A stretch of DNA of 64,000 nt from Streptomyces mobaraensis (GTDB taxonomy: Bacteria > Actinomycetota > Actinomycetes > Streptomycetales > Streptomycetaceae). The translations under genes and the position numbers were made by a program. The stretch lies in NCBI RefSeq assembly GCF_020099395.1, contig NZ_CP083590.1, forward strand, positions 496,001-560,000, written 5' to 3'. The notes beneath the pieces were generated by a model, which was not told where the DNA came from, made no database searches, and worked only from the letters and a program-made list of their open reading frames with translations. Positions 1 to 9,170 of this stretch are shown in pieces. Every line of letters begins with the position of its first letter. Within the stretch, counting starts at the first letter, position 1.

Positions 1-852
1 TTCCTCCAACCCGACGCCCCCACCTCGGCGTTCCCGCCCTGTGTGCTCCCCTGGCAGCCGCCCGGGTACGCCAACCGGCTGCGGGCCCGGGCGGTCAACG
101 CCGTGACCGACGCGCTCTACGCGGCGGCCAACCGGCGGCTGCACGCACGGCTCGGCCTGACCTGCCGGAGCGTCCATCTGCTGCGCAGGGAACGGGAGAA
201 GAGCCGCTGGCCGATCTGGCACGGCTACAGCCGCGCGGTCGTCCCCCGGCCGCCGGACTGGCGGCCCGGGCTGCGGGTGGCCGGCTACTGGTGGCCGCAC
301 GAGTGCCCGTCCTGGCAACCCCCCTCCCTGGTCACGGACTTCCTGGCGGCCGGGCCGCCGCCGGTGTTCGTCGGGTTCGGCAGCATGATGCCCGGCGACC
401 CGGAGCGGCTCGGGGACGTCACGGCCCGCGCGCTGCGCCGGGCCGGGCTGCGCGGCATCGTGCAGGCCGGCTGGGCCGGGCTCTCGGTGACCGACGACGA
501 CGTGATCACGGTCGGTCCGCTGCCGCACGGCTGGCTGCTCCCCCGGACGGCCGCCGTGGTGCACCACGCCGGGGCCGGGACGACGGCGGCCGGGCTGCGG
601 GCCGGGGTGCCCGCCGTCCCGGTCCCCCACCTGACCGACCAGCCCTGGTGGGCGTCGCGCCTGGTGCGGCTGGGCGTCAGCCCGGGCGCGCTGCCGCCGT
701 CCGCGCTGACGGCGGGGCGGCTGGCGGACGCGCTCTCCCGGGCGACCGGCGAACCCCGGTTCGCCGCGCGGGCGTCGGAGCTGGCGGGGCGGCTGGCCCG
801 GGAGGACGGCGCGGGCGCGGTGGCGCGGGCGGTGGCGGCGATGGCGCCGTGA
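1..852 (+). CDS. Family 1 (UGT-type) glycosyltransferase, 5' end cut by window edge
   Basis: The frame is open from the first base, so the start lies outside the window; about 283 residues of the C-terminal part are visible. A sugar-nucleotide-binding half is clear: PPVFVGFGSM begins the C-terminal Rossmann domain, and HHAGAGTTAAGLRAGVPAV followed by DQPWWASRL is the donor-binding signature of sterol/lipid UDP-glucosyltransferases and antibiotic glycosyltransferases. The family transfers a sugar from a nucleotide sugar to a lipid, sterol or polyketide acceptor in the cytoplasm. The acceptor cannot be read from sequence. The next gene starts 17 bases later on the same strand and encodes an acyltransferase-like protein, so a glycolipid-type product is possible (inference). 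Family call is firm; substrate unknown. Confidence 0.88.
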   Translation, partial: FLQPDAPTSAFPPCVLPWQPPGYANRLRARAVNAVTDALYAAANRRLHARLGLTCRSVHLLRREREKSRWPIWHGYSRAVVPRPPDWRPGLRVAGYWWPHECPSWQPPSLVTDFLAAGPPPVFVGFGSMMPGDPERLGDVTARALRRAGLRGIVQAGWAGLSVTDDDVITVGPLPHGWLLPRTAAVVHHAGAGTTAAGLRAGVPAVPVPHLTDQPWWASRLVRLGVSPGALPPSALTAGRLADALSRATGEPRFAARASELAGRLAREDGAGAVARAVAAMAP

Positions 853-869
853 GGGGGCCGGAGGCCGCG

Positions 870-2081
870 ATGCCGCCGCTCGACGCCTGGCTGCACCGGC
901 ACCAGAGCAGCGGGGCCGTCTGTATGACCGTGGCGCTGCTCGCCCGCTTCGCGGGGCCCGCGCCCGGGCCGGACGTCCTGCGGTCGCTCGTCGAGAAGCG
1001 CTGGCCGGGGTACGGCCGGCTGCGGCTCGCTGTCGGGGACGCGGAGCATCCGGCGTGGCCGCGGTGGACGTCCGGGGCGTGGCCGGACCTCGTCCGGCAC
1101 GTCGTCGCCGAGCCGGACGGGCCGCCGGAGGAGCACGTCGCACGGCTGCTGGCGCGGCCGCTCGGCCCGGAGCGGCCGCCGTGGCGGCTGCACCTGCTCC
1201 CGGGCGAGAGCGGCGAGGACGGGTTCGCGCTGCTGCTCCGGGCCCATCACGCGCTCCTCGACGGCCGGTCGCTGCTGGCCCTGGTCCGGGAGTTGCTCGA
1301 CGGCCCGCCGGCCGCCCCCGGGCCGGCCGGCGCGCCCGTCCCGGCGCCGCGCCGCCGGCCGCTGCACGCCCTGTCCGACCTGCTTCCCCGGGCGCGGCCG
1401 CTGCCGTTCCACGGTCCGGTGGACGCCCGCCGGGCGGTCGCCTGGCGCCGCGTCACCGGCGCCGAGCTGGACGCGGCCAGGGACGGGCTGCCGTCGGGGC
1501 GCGCGTCCGCCAACGCCGTGTTCCTGGCGGGCGCGGCCGGGGCGCTGCGGACGGCGGAGGCGACCGGGCGGCTGCCGTTCCTGCCGGGCGTCTGCGCGAT
1601 GGTGCCCGTGGACGTGCGTCCGGCCGGGGAGGCGGCGGCGCTCGGCAACCACTACGCGACCGTCCGCGTCCCGCTGCCGGTGACCGGCGGGCCAGGGCGG
1701 CGGCTGGCCGTGGTGGACGGCTTCACCCGGCGGGCGGCGATGCGCGAGCGGGCCCGGGCGCAGGCGCGCGCGGTGGCGGCGTCGCCCCGGCGGCACGGGC
1801 CCGTCACCGACGCGCTCGGCCGCTATGTGGACTCCCCGCTGTACGCCTCGGTGCTGTGCAGCAGCCTGGCGGAGCGCACCGGGCCGCTGGCGCTGGGCGC
1901 GGCCCGGCTGACGGGGCTGTCGCTGCTGCCGCCGCTGAGCCCGGGGCACCCGCTGGCGCTGACCATGACGCGGGACACGACGGGCGCGACGCTCGCCGTG
2001 ATCACCGATCACGGCCGCCGCGCGCTCGCCGGCCGGCTCGCCGCCCTGCTGCGCGAGGAGATCCTCGCGCTGGGCCGGTGA
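870..2081 (+). CDS. Wax ester synthase/DGAT-like (HHxxxDG) acyltransferase
   Basis: About 403 residues. The motif AHHALLDGRS is the HHxxxDG signature of the condensation/WS-DGAT/PapA acyltransferase superfamily, in which the second His is catalytic. The C-terminal part (NHYATVRVPLPV, later SSLAERTGPLALGAARLTGL) follows the WS/DGAT pattern of an N-x-x-x dipeptide region. These enzymes esterify an acyl thioester onto an alcohol, glycerol or sugar acceptor. I chose ATG 870 because GGAGG sits at 860-864; a GTG at 849 overlapping the upstream stop is the alternative. It is shorter than the usual 450-residue WS/DGAT enzymes and has a compressed N-terminus. It is probably co-transcribed with the upstream glycosyltransferase. 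Substrates are not predictable. Confidence 0.78.
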   Translation: MPPLDAWLHRHQSSGAVCMTVALLARFAGPAPGPDVLRSLVEKRWPGYGRLRLAVGDAEHPAWPRWTSGAWPDLVRHVVAEPDGPPEEHVARLLARPLGPERPPWRLHLLPGESGEDGFALLLRAHHALLDGRSLLALVRELLDGPPAAPGPAGAPVPAPRRRPLHALSDLLPRARPLPFHGPVDARRAVAWRRVTGAELDAARDGLPSGRASANAVFLAGAAGALRTAEATGRLPFLPGVCAMVPVDVRPAGEAAALGNHYATVRVPLPVTGGPGRRLAVVDGFTRRAAMRERARAQARAVAASPRRHGPVTDALGRYVDSPLYASVLCSSLAERTGPLALGAARLTGLSLLPPLSPGHPLALTMTRDTTGATLAVITDHGRRALAGRLAALLREEILALGR

Positions 2082-2272
2082 CCGGCCGGGTCGCACCGGC
2101 CCCGGGACGCCCGTCAGGAGTAACGTCCTCCATCGGCTCTCGTTCCTCTGGTGAAGGCACCCATTCCCCACTCATTCCCTCGGTGATGGCACCCCACGAG
2201 ATCCCGGCCGCGCGGACCACGGGGACGCTCCCCCACCGCGCGGCGACGATCGTGAAACGGAGACCGGCTCTG

Positions 2273-3223
2273 ATGACGCCTACCGCACTCTCGGAAGAGG
2301 TCATTCCGCTTACCTACGGCGGTTTCGGGTACAGCGGCCGGATCGTCCACCACCCGGAGCCGCGGATCGCGCCCATCGTCCTGGTCGGCGGCGCCTTCCA
2401 GCACCAGGGCGGCTGGGGGAGGCTGGAGCGGATGCTCCTGGAGTCCGCCAGCGTCATCACCGTGGACCTGCCGGGCTGGGGCACCTCCGACCGCCTCCCC
2501 GCCCACCACGGCATCGACTTCCTCGCCGGCGCCCTCGACCTGTTCCTCTCGAAGATCGCCCCCTATCCGGTCAACGTGGTGGGCGCGTCCTACGGGAGCG
2601 CGGTGGCCCACGAGTGGGCGCGCCGGAACCCCGGGCGGGCCGAGCGGCTGGCCCTGGTGGGCACCATGGCCCAGCTGACGGACCATGTGCGGGCCAAGGT
2701 GGAGCTCACCATCCGGATGCTGGAGCGGGGCAGCCACGCGGAGTTCGTGGACCAGGTCATCGGCACCATGGTCTGCCGGGACCCCCGGATCACGGTCGCG
2801 CGCCGGCCGGTCGTCATCCGCTGCCTCACCCAGGCCCTGAACAAGCTGACCACCGAGGGCGTGGACAAGTACCGGGAGAACTCGCGGCGGTTGCTGGACC
2901 ACGCCGAGCCGCCCGGCGGCCCCACGGTGGAGATCCCGGTGCTGGTGACGACGGGCGAGCACGACCCGCTGACCACTCCGGCGCTCAGCCGCGAGGTGTC
3001 GGCCCGGTGCGCCGACGCCCTGTTCACAGTGCTCAAGGACGCGGACCACCTCGTCCACCTGGAGCGTCCCACCGAGATCGTCGACCTGCTGCTGCGCTTC
3101 TTCGGCGGGGAGCCGCTGACCGGTCTGGACTACTGCCATCCGGTGGAGCACCTCGGGGTGCGGGGACGCGCCGGGGTGGCGCGGGCCCCGCTGCCCGCGC
3201 CGCGCACCGGCGGGGAACACTGA
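2273..3223 (+). CDS. Alpha/beta hydrolase
   Basis: 316 residues with the alpha/beta hydrolase fold. The nucleophile elbow is GASYGS (Ser in G-x-S-x-G), the acid is probably the Asp of GEHDPLT, and the histidine is in DADHLVHLERP near the C-terminus. There is no signal peptide, so it should act in the cytoplasm. ATG 2273 is preceded by GGAG about ten bases upstream; an in-frame ATG at 2186 would add 29 poorly conserved residues. It lies 191 bases downstream of the acyltransferase on the same strand. Proteins of this type occur in polyketide and lipid clusters as thioesterases or ester hydrolases, but the actual reaction is unknown. The C-terminal 30 residues are proline/arginine-rich and probably disordered. 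Confidence 0.8.
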   Translation: MTPTALSEEVIPLTYGGFGYSGRIVHHPEPRIAPIVLVGGAFQHQGGWGRLERMLLESASVITVDLPGWGTSDRLPAHHGIDFLAGALDLFLSKIAPYPVNVVGASYGSAVAHEWARRNPGRAERLALVGTMAQLTDHVRAKVELTIRMLERGSHAEFVDQVIGTMVCRDPRITVARRPVVIRCLTQALNKLTTEGVDKYRENSRRLLDHAEPPGGPTVEIPVLVTTGEHDPLTTPALSREVSARCADALFTVLKDADHLVHLERPTEIVDLLLRFFGGEPLTGLDYCHPVEHLGVRGRAGVARAPLPAPRTGGEH

Positions 3224-3225
3224 GA

Positions 3226-3260
3226 AGCGGGCCGGCTCCCCTCGGGGACGCCGGCCCGCT
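3226..3260. terminator. Bidirectional terminator-like hairpin
   Basis: An 11-bp perfect inverted repeat, AGCGGGCCGGC at 3226-3236 and GCCGGCCCGCT at 3250-3260, lies in the 54-base gap between two convergent genes (hydrolase ending at 3223, DD-peptidase ending at 3278). No U-tract follows, as is usual in streptomycetes. Confidence 0.75.
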
Positions 3261-3277
3261 CGCCGTTCCGGGCGCGC

Positions 3278-4207
3278 TCAGTCCTCGTGCGCCGCCGGGG
3301 GGAGCCGGCGCAGCGTCAGCGGGGTGCGCGTGTGGTACGCGTAGTCCAGCATCTTCGCGGCGTCCGGGTAGCGGCTCGCCGCGTCGTCGAGGACGACCCC
3401 GACGACCGTCCGGCCGTCCCGCCGGGCCGAGAAGACCAGGCAGGGGCCCGAGGCGCGGGTGGAGCCGGTCTTGACGCCGAACACGCCCTCGTACGAGCCG
3501 AGCAGCTTGTTGGTGTTGTACCAGGTGTACCGGCGGTTGACGTTGAGCGCCTTCTGCTGGGTGCTCAGCGCCTTGGTGACCGTGGTGAACGTGCTGTTCC
3601 GCAGCGCGTGCCGGGCGAGCGCGGCCAGGTCGCGGGGGGTGGAGTAGCCGCCGCCCGCGGTGATGCCGTCGAACGAGTCGAACTTCGTGTTCCGCAGTCC
3701 CAGCGCGGCGGCCTTGGCGTTCATCCTGGCGACGAACGACTTGGTCCGCGCGGCCTCGTCGGGCCCGCTGCCGAGGGAGTCCGCCAGGGCGTAGGCGGCG
3801 TCGCAGCCGGAGGGCAGCATCAGGGCGTAGAGGAGCTGCCGCACGGTCAGCCTGTCGCCGGTCCTGAGGTCGGCGGTGCTGGCTCCGTGGCGGGTGACGT
3901 AGTCGCGGTAGGACTGCTTGACGGTGACCTGCTTGTCGAGGTCGGCGGGGTGCCCGTCGAGGGCCACCACCGCCGTCATGATCTTGGTGGTGCTGGCGAT
4001 CGGCCGCCGGGCGTCGGCCGCCTTGCTCCACAGCGCCTTTCCGGCACCGCTGTCGAGCAGGAACGCGCCCTTGGCGCCGATGCCGGTGGGGCCGTCGGCG
4101 GCGTGGGTCGCGGTCGGGAGGGCGACGGCCAGGGCCGCGCCGGCCGAGAGGGCGACGGCCGGCACCGCTGCCCAGCGGCGGGCCGCGCTTCCCCCATGTC
4201 GTGGCAT
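3278..4207 (-). CDS. D-alanyl-D-alanine carboxypeptidase/transpeptidase, exported (K15-type)
   Basis: 309 residues of peptidase family S11. An N-terminal signal peptide (charged RHGGSAARR, hydrophobic core, likely cleavage after THA) sends it across the membrane. The three penicillin-binding motifs are visible: S72-T-T-K75, S133-G-C135, and K246-T-G. The second motif is SxC rather than the usual SxN; the Streptomyces K15 DD-transpeptidase is known to have Ser-Gly-Cys at this place, so this is a family trait rather than damage. The protein trims or cross-links peptidoglycan stem peptides outside the membrane. ATG 4207 was chosen because it begins directly at the signal peptide. There is no long C-terminal membrane anchor. 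Confidence 0.93.
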   Translation of the reverse strand: MPRHGGSAARRWAAVPAVALSAGAALAVALPTATHAADGPTGIGAKGAFLLDSGAGKALWSKAADARRPIASTTKIMTAVVALDGHPADLDKQVTVKQSYRDYVTRHGASTADLRTGDRLTVRQLLYALMLPSGCDAAYALADSLGSGPDEAARTKSFVARMNAKAAALGLRNTKFDSFDGITAGGGYSTPRDLAALARHALRNSTFTTVTKALSTQQKALNVNRRYTWYNTNKLLGSYEGVFGVKTGSTRASGPCLVFSARRDGRTVVGVVLDDAASRYPDAAKMLDYAYHTRTPLTLRRLPPAAHED

Positions 4208-4362
4208 GAAAACTCCAGGATGGCTCACTGATGCGGTTCGGGAGGAGCGCATGGTCGCACCCCGCCGCGCGCGACGGGAAATCGCGCCACGAACGGGTGA
4301 GGGGTGGGCACGGCCTGCCGTTCGCACAGCGAACTGGAGTGCGCGAAAGGCGTGTTGTACGA

Positions 4363-4395
4363 CGAGGGGCCCCGGCGGAAGACCGGGGCCCCTCG
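4363..4395 (-). terminator. Terminator hairpin after phospholipase D
   Basis: A 13-bp perfect stem, CGAGGGGCCCCGG at 4363-4375 and CCGGGGCCCCTCG at 4383-4395, with a 7-base loop, lies 17 bases beyond the stop of the phospholipase D gene. Confidence 0.8.
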
Positions 4396-4411
4396 GTGCA
4401 CGGCGCGGGCG

Positions 4412-6025
4412 TCAGAGCGCGCAGACACCGCGCTCGTAGTCGACGATCGCCGTGTCCTGGGCGTACTTCCACTCGGGCGCCAGCAGCTTCTCGTCGAGCT
4501 GCCCGGCGGCCGTCCGGTCCTCGACGATGTAGCCGAAGTCCTGGAGCCAGGAGGGGTAGAGGTTCTTCGACCCGACGTAGAACGCCGAGCCGTCCACGGA
4601 CACCAGCTTGTGGTGCAGCGGGTAGGCGTGCCCGTCGGCCCACTTGGCGCTCTTCGCGCTCCGGAAGCTCGCGAGCTGGACGTTGGAGCACAGGGCGTTC
4701 TTCGCCTGGTCCGGGCCGCCGGTGACGAGGGCGAGCCGGTTGCGGAGGACGTCGCTGATCTCCGTCAGGGACTTGATCTGCGAGTAGCCGCCGCTGCCGA
4801 CGGTGCCGCGGTTGGCGGGGTCGCTGACGACGATGCGGACCTTCACGCCCGACGCGATCTTCTTCGCCAGGGCGTCGTAGAGCCGGATGTCGTACTTGGC
4901 GATGGGCGGGCAGGTGGCGTTGAGGTCCTGCTGGGAGATCTCGACGTGCTTCTCCGCGCTGCCGACCAGCGCGCGCAGGGCGCTCTCCTCCGGGTTGACG
5001 GTGTCGTAGTCGCGGTCGGCGTTGGTGTTGTCGTGCAGGCCGACGACGCACTTGGTGTCCGGGGCGGACGGCAGTTCCGGCCGGTACGCGGAGGAGGCGT
5101 CCCGGTCCTTGATGCCCACACCCAGGCCGCCCACGGCGATCACCGGGACGTTGCCGGTGGGTCCCGCGGGCTTCGGGTTGGCGTCCTTCTCCAGGTCGGC
5201 CATGCAGGACGCGCCGTCGGAGGCGGCGTACCAGACGCTGGCGACGTTGCCCTTGTTGCCGCAGGTCCAGCCCCAGAGGGTGTCCAGGTAGCGGCCGGCG
5301 GTGGAGGCCGCGGGGCCGGTCAGGGCCAGGTCGACGTCGGTCACCGGGTGGGTGGTGTCGACGTAGTCGTTCTTCCAGTCGTTGATGCCGCCGTTGATCG
5401 CCGACTCGCCGTCCACCACCAGGAGTTTGGAGTGGTTCCAGGAGAAGGCGGTCTTGGAGGTGGTCATCGAGGCCACGTTCAGCGTGACGGCGCCGGCCGC
5501 GGTGCCGAGCCGCGCGCGGAGGTCGTCCAGGTAGGCCGAGGGGCGCACGTTGATGTGGTACAGCGGGGCGGCGCCGACGAGGACGCGGACGCGGGGCTTG
5601 TTGCCCGCGGCCACCGACGCCTTGAGGCCGGCCGCGATGGCGTCCTGGAAGGCGCCGTCGGGGAACGGCGCGAGGGTGGAGATGTCGACCGTGCGCCGCG
5701 CCCGGGAGATGTTCTCGGTCATCTTGGCGAGCAGCCGCTTGGTGCCGGGGCGTTCCGCGCAGCCGGCGTCGCCCCAGCAGCCGGGGGTCTGCAGCAGCCA
5801 GTCGGTGGGGTCGGCGGCGGAGGCGTCGAGCCTGTTGCCCTCGGTGCGCTGCCAGACGTCGCCCTCCAGGCCGGGGGACACCTGGCGCAGGGTCCGCTCG
5901 ACGGCGTCGAGGTGCGGGGCGCCGGGCGCGTCCCCGGCGGCGAGCGCCGGGCCGGCCGGCAGGAGGGCGAGGAGGATGGCGGGAACCGTCGCGCGGCGGG
6001 TGAGGCGGTGTAAACGGCGGAGCAA
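4412..6025 (-). CDS. pld: Secreted phospholipase D, with a TTA codon in the signal peptide
   Basis: About 537 residues, close to the roughly 540-556 of Streptomyces phospholipase D precursors. Two HxKxxxxD motifs are present: H198-S-K200...D205 ([10 protein letters not shown]) and H471-H-K473...D478 ([10 protein letters not shown]), each followed by the GG/GS-N segment of the PLD superfamily. It hydrolyses or transphosphatidylates phospholipids outside the cell. I prefer a TTG start at 6025: AAGGA lies 7 bases upstream and the protein then begins with a normal signal peptide ([10 protein letters not shown], hydrophobic stretch, ALA). An ATG at 6124 would add 33 residues ahead of it. Codon 5 from the TTG is TTA (6011-6013), so translation should need the bldA leucyl-tRNA. 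The hairpin at 4363-4395 ends the unit. Confidence 0.93.
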   Translation of the reverse strand: MLRRLHRLTRRATVPAILLALLPAGPALAAGDAPGAPHLDAVERTLRQVSPGLEGDVWQRTEGNRLDASAADPTDWLLQTPGCWGDAGCAERPGTKRLLAKMTENISRARRTVDISTLAPFPDGAFQDAIAAGLKASVAAGNKPRVRVLVGAAPLYHINVRPSAYLDDLRARLGTAAGAVTLNVASMTTSKTAFSWNHSKLLVVDGESAINGGINDWKNDYVDTTHPVTDVDLALTGPAASTAGRYLDTLWGWTCGNKGNVASVWYAASDGASCMADLEKDANPKPAGPTGNVPVIAVGGLGVGIKDRDASSAYRPELPSAPDTKCVVGLHDNTNADRDYDTVNPEESALRALVGSAEKHVEISQQDLNATCPPIAKYDIRLYDALAKKIASGVKVRIVVSDPANRGTVGSGGYSQIKSLTEISDVLRNRLALVTGGPDQAKNALCSNVQLASFRSAKSAKWADGHAYPLHHKLVSVDGSAFYVGSKNLYPSWLQDFGYIVEDRTAAGQLDEKLLAPEWKYAQDTAIVDYERGVCAL

Positions 6026-6191
6026 GGCTGCGTCCTTCGGACTGGGGAGTCGGGGATCCGTACGGAACTGAACGGTCGACGCCCGCACACCCGAACGACA
6101 GGCGAACGGTATGCGGATGATCAACTTCCCAGAAGTTACCAGGCGCCGCCGCGGCCCGGCAGCGGGTGGCCGCGACGGCTCCCGGCGGCCC

Positions 6192-7589
6192 TCACTCGGG
6201 GCGCAGATTGCGGTTGAAGCGGAACATGTTGGCGGGGTCGTGGACGGCCTTGAGGGCGGCGAGCCGCTTGCGGGTGAGGGGCGCGTGGATCTCGCGGACC
6301 CGCCGCTCGTCGGCGTAGGGGCCGTCGCCGTGCGGGAAGTTGGGGTTCTGGCCGAGGGTCCAGGGCAGGAGGGACGCGCGGAGCAGGCCGTGCCGTGCGC
6401 GCGTCGCGGCGTCTCCCCCGCCGCCGGTGCCCTCGGGGCGGTACTCGGCGATGGCCTGGACGAGGAACTCGGTGTCCCGGTGGTCGACCGCGATCCCGGC
6501 CGGGCCCGGCCTGCGCAGGGCGCCGCCCAGGTGGCGGACGCTCAGCACGCAGGGGACGGGCGAGTCGGGGCCGGCGGCCGCGAGCAGGGCGCGGGCGCCC
6601 CGCGCGGGCAGGTCGCGGAGCATGACGCCGACGGAGGCGTACGCGTGCGGCTCCTCGGGGTCGCGGTGGATGGCGGCCGTCTCGCGGTACGGCATCTCCC
6701 GCAGGTCGTCGCTGATCCGGGCGCCCACCGCGCGCAGCGGGGCGACGAGGCGCTCGCCCTCCTCGGCGGACCCCTCGAAGGCGATCCGGACGGTGGCGAC
6801 GTACCGGCCGCGCAGCGGGGCGGGCAGCTCGGGGATGTCGGGGAACGGGATCAGGGAGACGACGGAGGTCAGCTCCTCGGGCACGCCGGCGGTCCAGGCG
6901 CGCCAGGTCTCCAGGACCGTGCCGGCCAGGGCGGTGTCGAAGACGAGCTGGCCGCCGTAGACGGTGCGGACCGGGAAGAGGGCCGTCTCCATGGCGGTGA
7001 CGACGCCGAAGTTGCCGTCGGTGCCGAGCACGGCCGCGAAGAGGTCGTCGCCGGGGACGGTGCGCCGGCGCCGGCCGTCGGCGGTGACGAGTTCGACGGC
7101 GCGGACGTGGTCGGCGGCGTAGCCGTACCGGCGGGCGAGCAGCCCGATGCCGCCCCCGAGGTGGTAGCCGACCGCGCCGACGGACGGCGCCGAGCCGTTG
7201 AGCGGGGCGAGCCCGTAGCGGGCGGCCTCCTCGACGACGGCGCCCCAGCGCACCCCGGCCCCGAACCGGACGGTCCGCGCGGCGGGGTCGACGGCGATCT
7301 CCGTCATCCGGCGGGTGCTGACCAGTACGCCGTCGGCGGGTACGGAACGCCCGTGCCCGGTCGCCTGCACCGCCACCGGGAGGCCGTTCCGGGCCGCGTA
7401 CCGGACGGTCCGCCGGACGTCCTCGGCGTGCGCGGCCCCGACGATCAGGTCCGGCCGGTGGACGTAGCCGGTCTGGAAGCCCGCGGCCTCCTCGGCGTAG
7501 CCGGGATCGCCGGGGCGGAAGACGGGGCCGGTGAGACCGTGGAGATCGGTGGGGCTGCCGGAGGTGACGGGACGCGTCGTGGTCTGCAT
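6192..7589 (-). CDS. FAD-linked oxidase, berberine-bridge-enzyme type
   Basis: 465 residues. The N-terminal FAD-binding PCMH domain (about residues 30-200) contains QATGHGRSV, whose His is the expected covalent flavin attachment site, and [14 protein letters not shown]. The Cys that makes a second flavin link in berberine bridge enzyme is missing in that loop, so flavin is probably held by one covalent bond. The C-terminus [11 protein letters not shown]...[11 protein letters not shown] matches the BBE domain, in which a substrate oxidation is coupled to reduction of oxygen. No signal peptide is visible. ATG 7589 begins the domain directly; longer reading upstream is low-complexity. Such enzymes oxidise sugars, alcohols or natural products; the substrate is unknown. 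Confidence 0.87.
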   Translation of the reverse strand: MQTTTRPVTSGSPTDLHGLTGPVFRPGDPGYAEEAAGFQTGYVHRPDLIVGAAHAEDVRRTVRYAARNGLPVAVQATGHGRSVPADGVLVSTRRMTEIAVDPAARTVRFGAGVRWGAVVEEAARYGLAPLNGSAPSVGAVGYHLGGGIGLLARRYGYAADHVRAVELVTADGRRRRTVPGDDLFAAVLGTDGNFGVVTAMETALFPVRTVYGGQLVFDTALAGTVLETWRAWTAGVPEELTSVVSLIPFPDIPELPAPLRGRYVATVRIAFEGSAEEGERLVAPLRAVGARISDDLREMPYRETAAIHRDPEEPHAYASVGVMLRDLPARGARALLAAAGPDSPVPCVLSVRHLGGALRRPGPAGIAVDHRDTEFLVQAIAEYRPEGTGGGGDAATRARHGLLRASLLPWTLGQNPNFPHGDGPYADERRVREIHAPLTRKRLAALKAVHDPANMFRFNRNLRPE

Positions 7590-7614
7590 GCCCCCACGAT
7601 GGCGATCCCCGTGG

Positions 7615-7664
7615 CCATACGTCCAAGAGCTGCTGCGGATACCGCTCAGAGGCGAAACGTATGG
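7615..7664. promoter_or_regulatory. Inverted repeat upstream of the FAD-linked oxidase
   Basis: CCATACGT at 7615-7622 and its exact reverse complement ACGTATGG at 7657-7664 bracket 34 bases, 26-75 bases ahead of the oxidase start. The spacing (42 bp centre to centre, four helical turns) would place two bound proteins on the same face. No partner regulator gene is adjacent. Operator role is inference. Confidence 0.35.
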
Positions 7665-8069
7665 AACGAGACGCCCTCCGCCGCCGACGGGCCGCACGGC
7701 ACCGCGCGGATCGGGCCGGGTGCGTGGTCCGGCCGCGCCGCACACCGCCGCGTCCTCCCGGTGGCGGTCGCCTGTCTGCGCGGGGGTCACCACACGACGG
7801 AGGGTGCGACGGCGGCCTGGCTCCCGGTCACGGGAGCCTGCCCTGCCCTGCCCTGCCTGCCTGCCTGCCTGCCGTGGATGACGCGCACGCCGGAAGCCGG
7901 GACGCGGCGCGGCCGGACGGCCGGCGCGGCGCCCTGGGAACGGACAGTTTGCGGTTTCCGCAACAAGGTTTGCCCGGTGGCCCGGCGGGCGCCGAGCATG
8001 GTGGCACGCGGGCGCCACGGAGGCGCCGGCACCGCGGTGACGCGGTGAGCAGAGTGAGGAAGACCCCGT
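7665..8069. other. Intergenic stretch with CCCTG/CCTG simple repeats
   Basis: I see no convincing gene here. At 7837-7873 a run of CCCTG units changes into CCTG units, a simple repeat prone to slippage. At 7949-7963 TTGCGG and CCGCAA form a 6-bp inverted repeat with a 3-base loop, about 110 bases upstream of the methyltransferase start, possibly regulatory. Confidence 0.5.
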
Positions 8070-8717
8070 ATGACGGACACCCGGCCGAAGCCCGCTCCCG
8101 AGGTCTTCTGGGAGGAGTTCTACGGGCGCGACGACCGCGTGTGGAGCGGGCGGCCCAACCCGCTGCTGGTCCGGGAGGCGGCCGGGCTCGCGCCGGGCAC
8201 CGCGCTGGACCTCGGATGCGGCGAGGGGGCGGACGCGATCTGGCTCGCCGCGCGGGGCTGGGAGGTCACCGCCGTCGACGTCTCGGCGACCGCGCTGGAG
8301 CGGGGCGCCGCGCACGCCGCCGAGGCGGGGGTCGCGGACCGGATCGACTGGCGGCGGCACGACCTGGGCGAGTCGTTCCCCGAGGGCCCCGAGGGCGGTC
8401 ACGACCTCGTCTCCCTCCAGTTCCTGCACTCCCCCCTGGAGTTGCCGGTCGAGCGGATCGTCCGGTCCGCCGCGGCGGCGGTGGCTCCCGGCGGTGTCCT
8501 GCTCTTCGTGGGCCACGCCCAGAGCCCGTCCTGGAAGCGTCAGGCCCACGCGGACGTCCGCTTCCCCACCGCCGGCGAACTCCTCGCGGCCATGGGCCTG
8601 CCGTCGCCGGACTGGCACGTCGAGGTCCGGGAGTCGCTGCGGACGGAGGCGACCGGGCCGGACGGCGAGGCGGGGTTCCGCGTGGACCACGTCCTGCGCG
8701 TCCGGCGCCTGCGCTGA
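8070..8717 (+). CDS. Class I SAM-dependent methyltransferase
   Basis: 215 residues. The SAM-binding motif I is LDLGCGEGADAIWLA (about residues 47-60), followed by the acidic end of strand 2 in VTAVDVS and motif IV near HDLVSLQFLH. The N-terminus FWEEFYGRDDRVWSGRPNPLL is typical of the TehB/thiopurine-like methyltransferase group that is common in actinomycetes. It is cytoplasmic and transfers a methyl group from SAM to an unknown small molecule. ATG 8070 has GAGGAAG about 8 bases upstream. It stands alone between the divergent oxidase and a convergent membrane gene, so context gives no substrate. Confidence 0.88.
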   Translation: MTDTRPKPAPEVFWEEFYGRDDRVWSGRPNPLLVREAAGLAPGTALDLGCGEGADAIWLAARGWEVTAVDVSATALERGAAHAAEAGVADRIDWRRHDLGESFPEGPEGGHDLVSLQFLHSPLELPVERIVRSAAAAVAPGGVLLFVGHAQSPSWKRQAHADVRFPTAGELLAAMGLPSPDWHVEVRESLRTEATGPDGEAGFRVDHVLRVRRLR

Positions 8718-8831
8718 CCCACCGACCATCCGGCCCGAGGGGGGGGGACGGGTGGTGTCCCGGCCCACGTACGACGCGTGGGGCGGGGCACCACCCGAGA
8801 CGACCGCCGGAACGACCGCCCGGCGGGCCGC

Positions 8832-9077
8832 TCAGGCGTCCCGCCGCGCCGGAAGCCGCTTGCGGCCCCGGTCAAGCGCCTCGACGATGACGGCGGCGGC
8901 CACGACGACCGCCGCGCCGGCCACGTAACACCACGGGCTCGGAAGGTAGTTGACCGCCGTCATCACGCCGGGCCCCTTGTCGGTGAACGCGCGGTAGACG
9001 ATCGCGATCACCCCTTCCCAGAGGCCCAGCGTGAACGCCACCACCATGCCCAGCCGGTACCCGGCCTCGTCCATCAT
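8832..9077 (-). CDS. Small two-helix membrane protein
   Basis: 81 residues. Two hydrophobic segments are visible, one around YRLGMVVAFTLGLWEGVIAIVY and one around WCYVAGAAVVVAAAVIVEAL, ending in a basic tail RGRKRLPARRDA. I do not recognise a family. It is divergent from the zinc-cluster/TetR regulator starting at 9206, and a 14-bp palindrome lies between them, so it is the most likely target of that regulator. Codon use is normal for the genome. Confidence 0.6.
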   Translation of the reverse strand: MMDEAGYRLGMVVAFTLGLWEGVIAIVYRAFTDKGPGVMTAVNYLPSPWCYVAGAAVVVAAAVIVEALDRGRKRLPARRDA

Positions 9078-9112
9078 CGCTCCCGCTGTGTCGCGTTTCT
9101 TCCCACAAGAAC

Positions 9113-9126
9113 GTTACGAGCGTAAC
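9113..9126. promoter_or_regulatory. Palindromic operator candidate for the TetR regulator
   Basis: GTTACG-AG-CGTAAC, a perfect 6-bp inverted repeat with a 2-base centre, sits between the divergent membrane-protein gene and the TetR gene. A second half-site, CGTAACG, occurs at 9170-9176. TetR regulators commonly bind such sites between themselves and a divergent target. Confidence 0.45.
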
Positions 9127-9170
9127 CACAGGCAGGGCAGGAAAAGCCGGAATCCGCAGGCCGTTCTGCC

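Noticed and set aside
285..2171. Long minus-strand frame opposite the first acyltransferase
   Set aside because: Arg/Pro/Gln-rich translation without domains; the plus strand has HHxxxDG and a ribosome-binding site.
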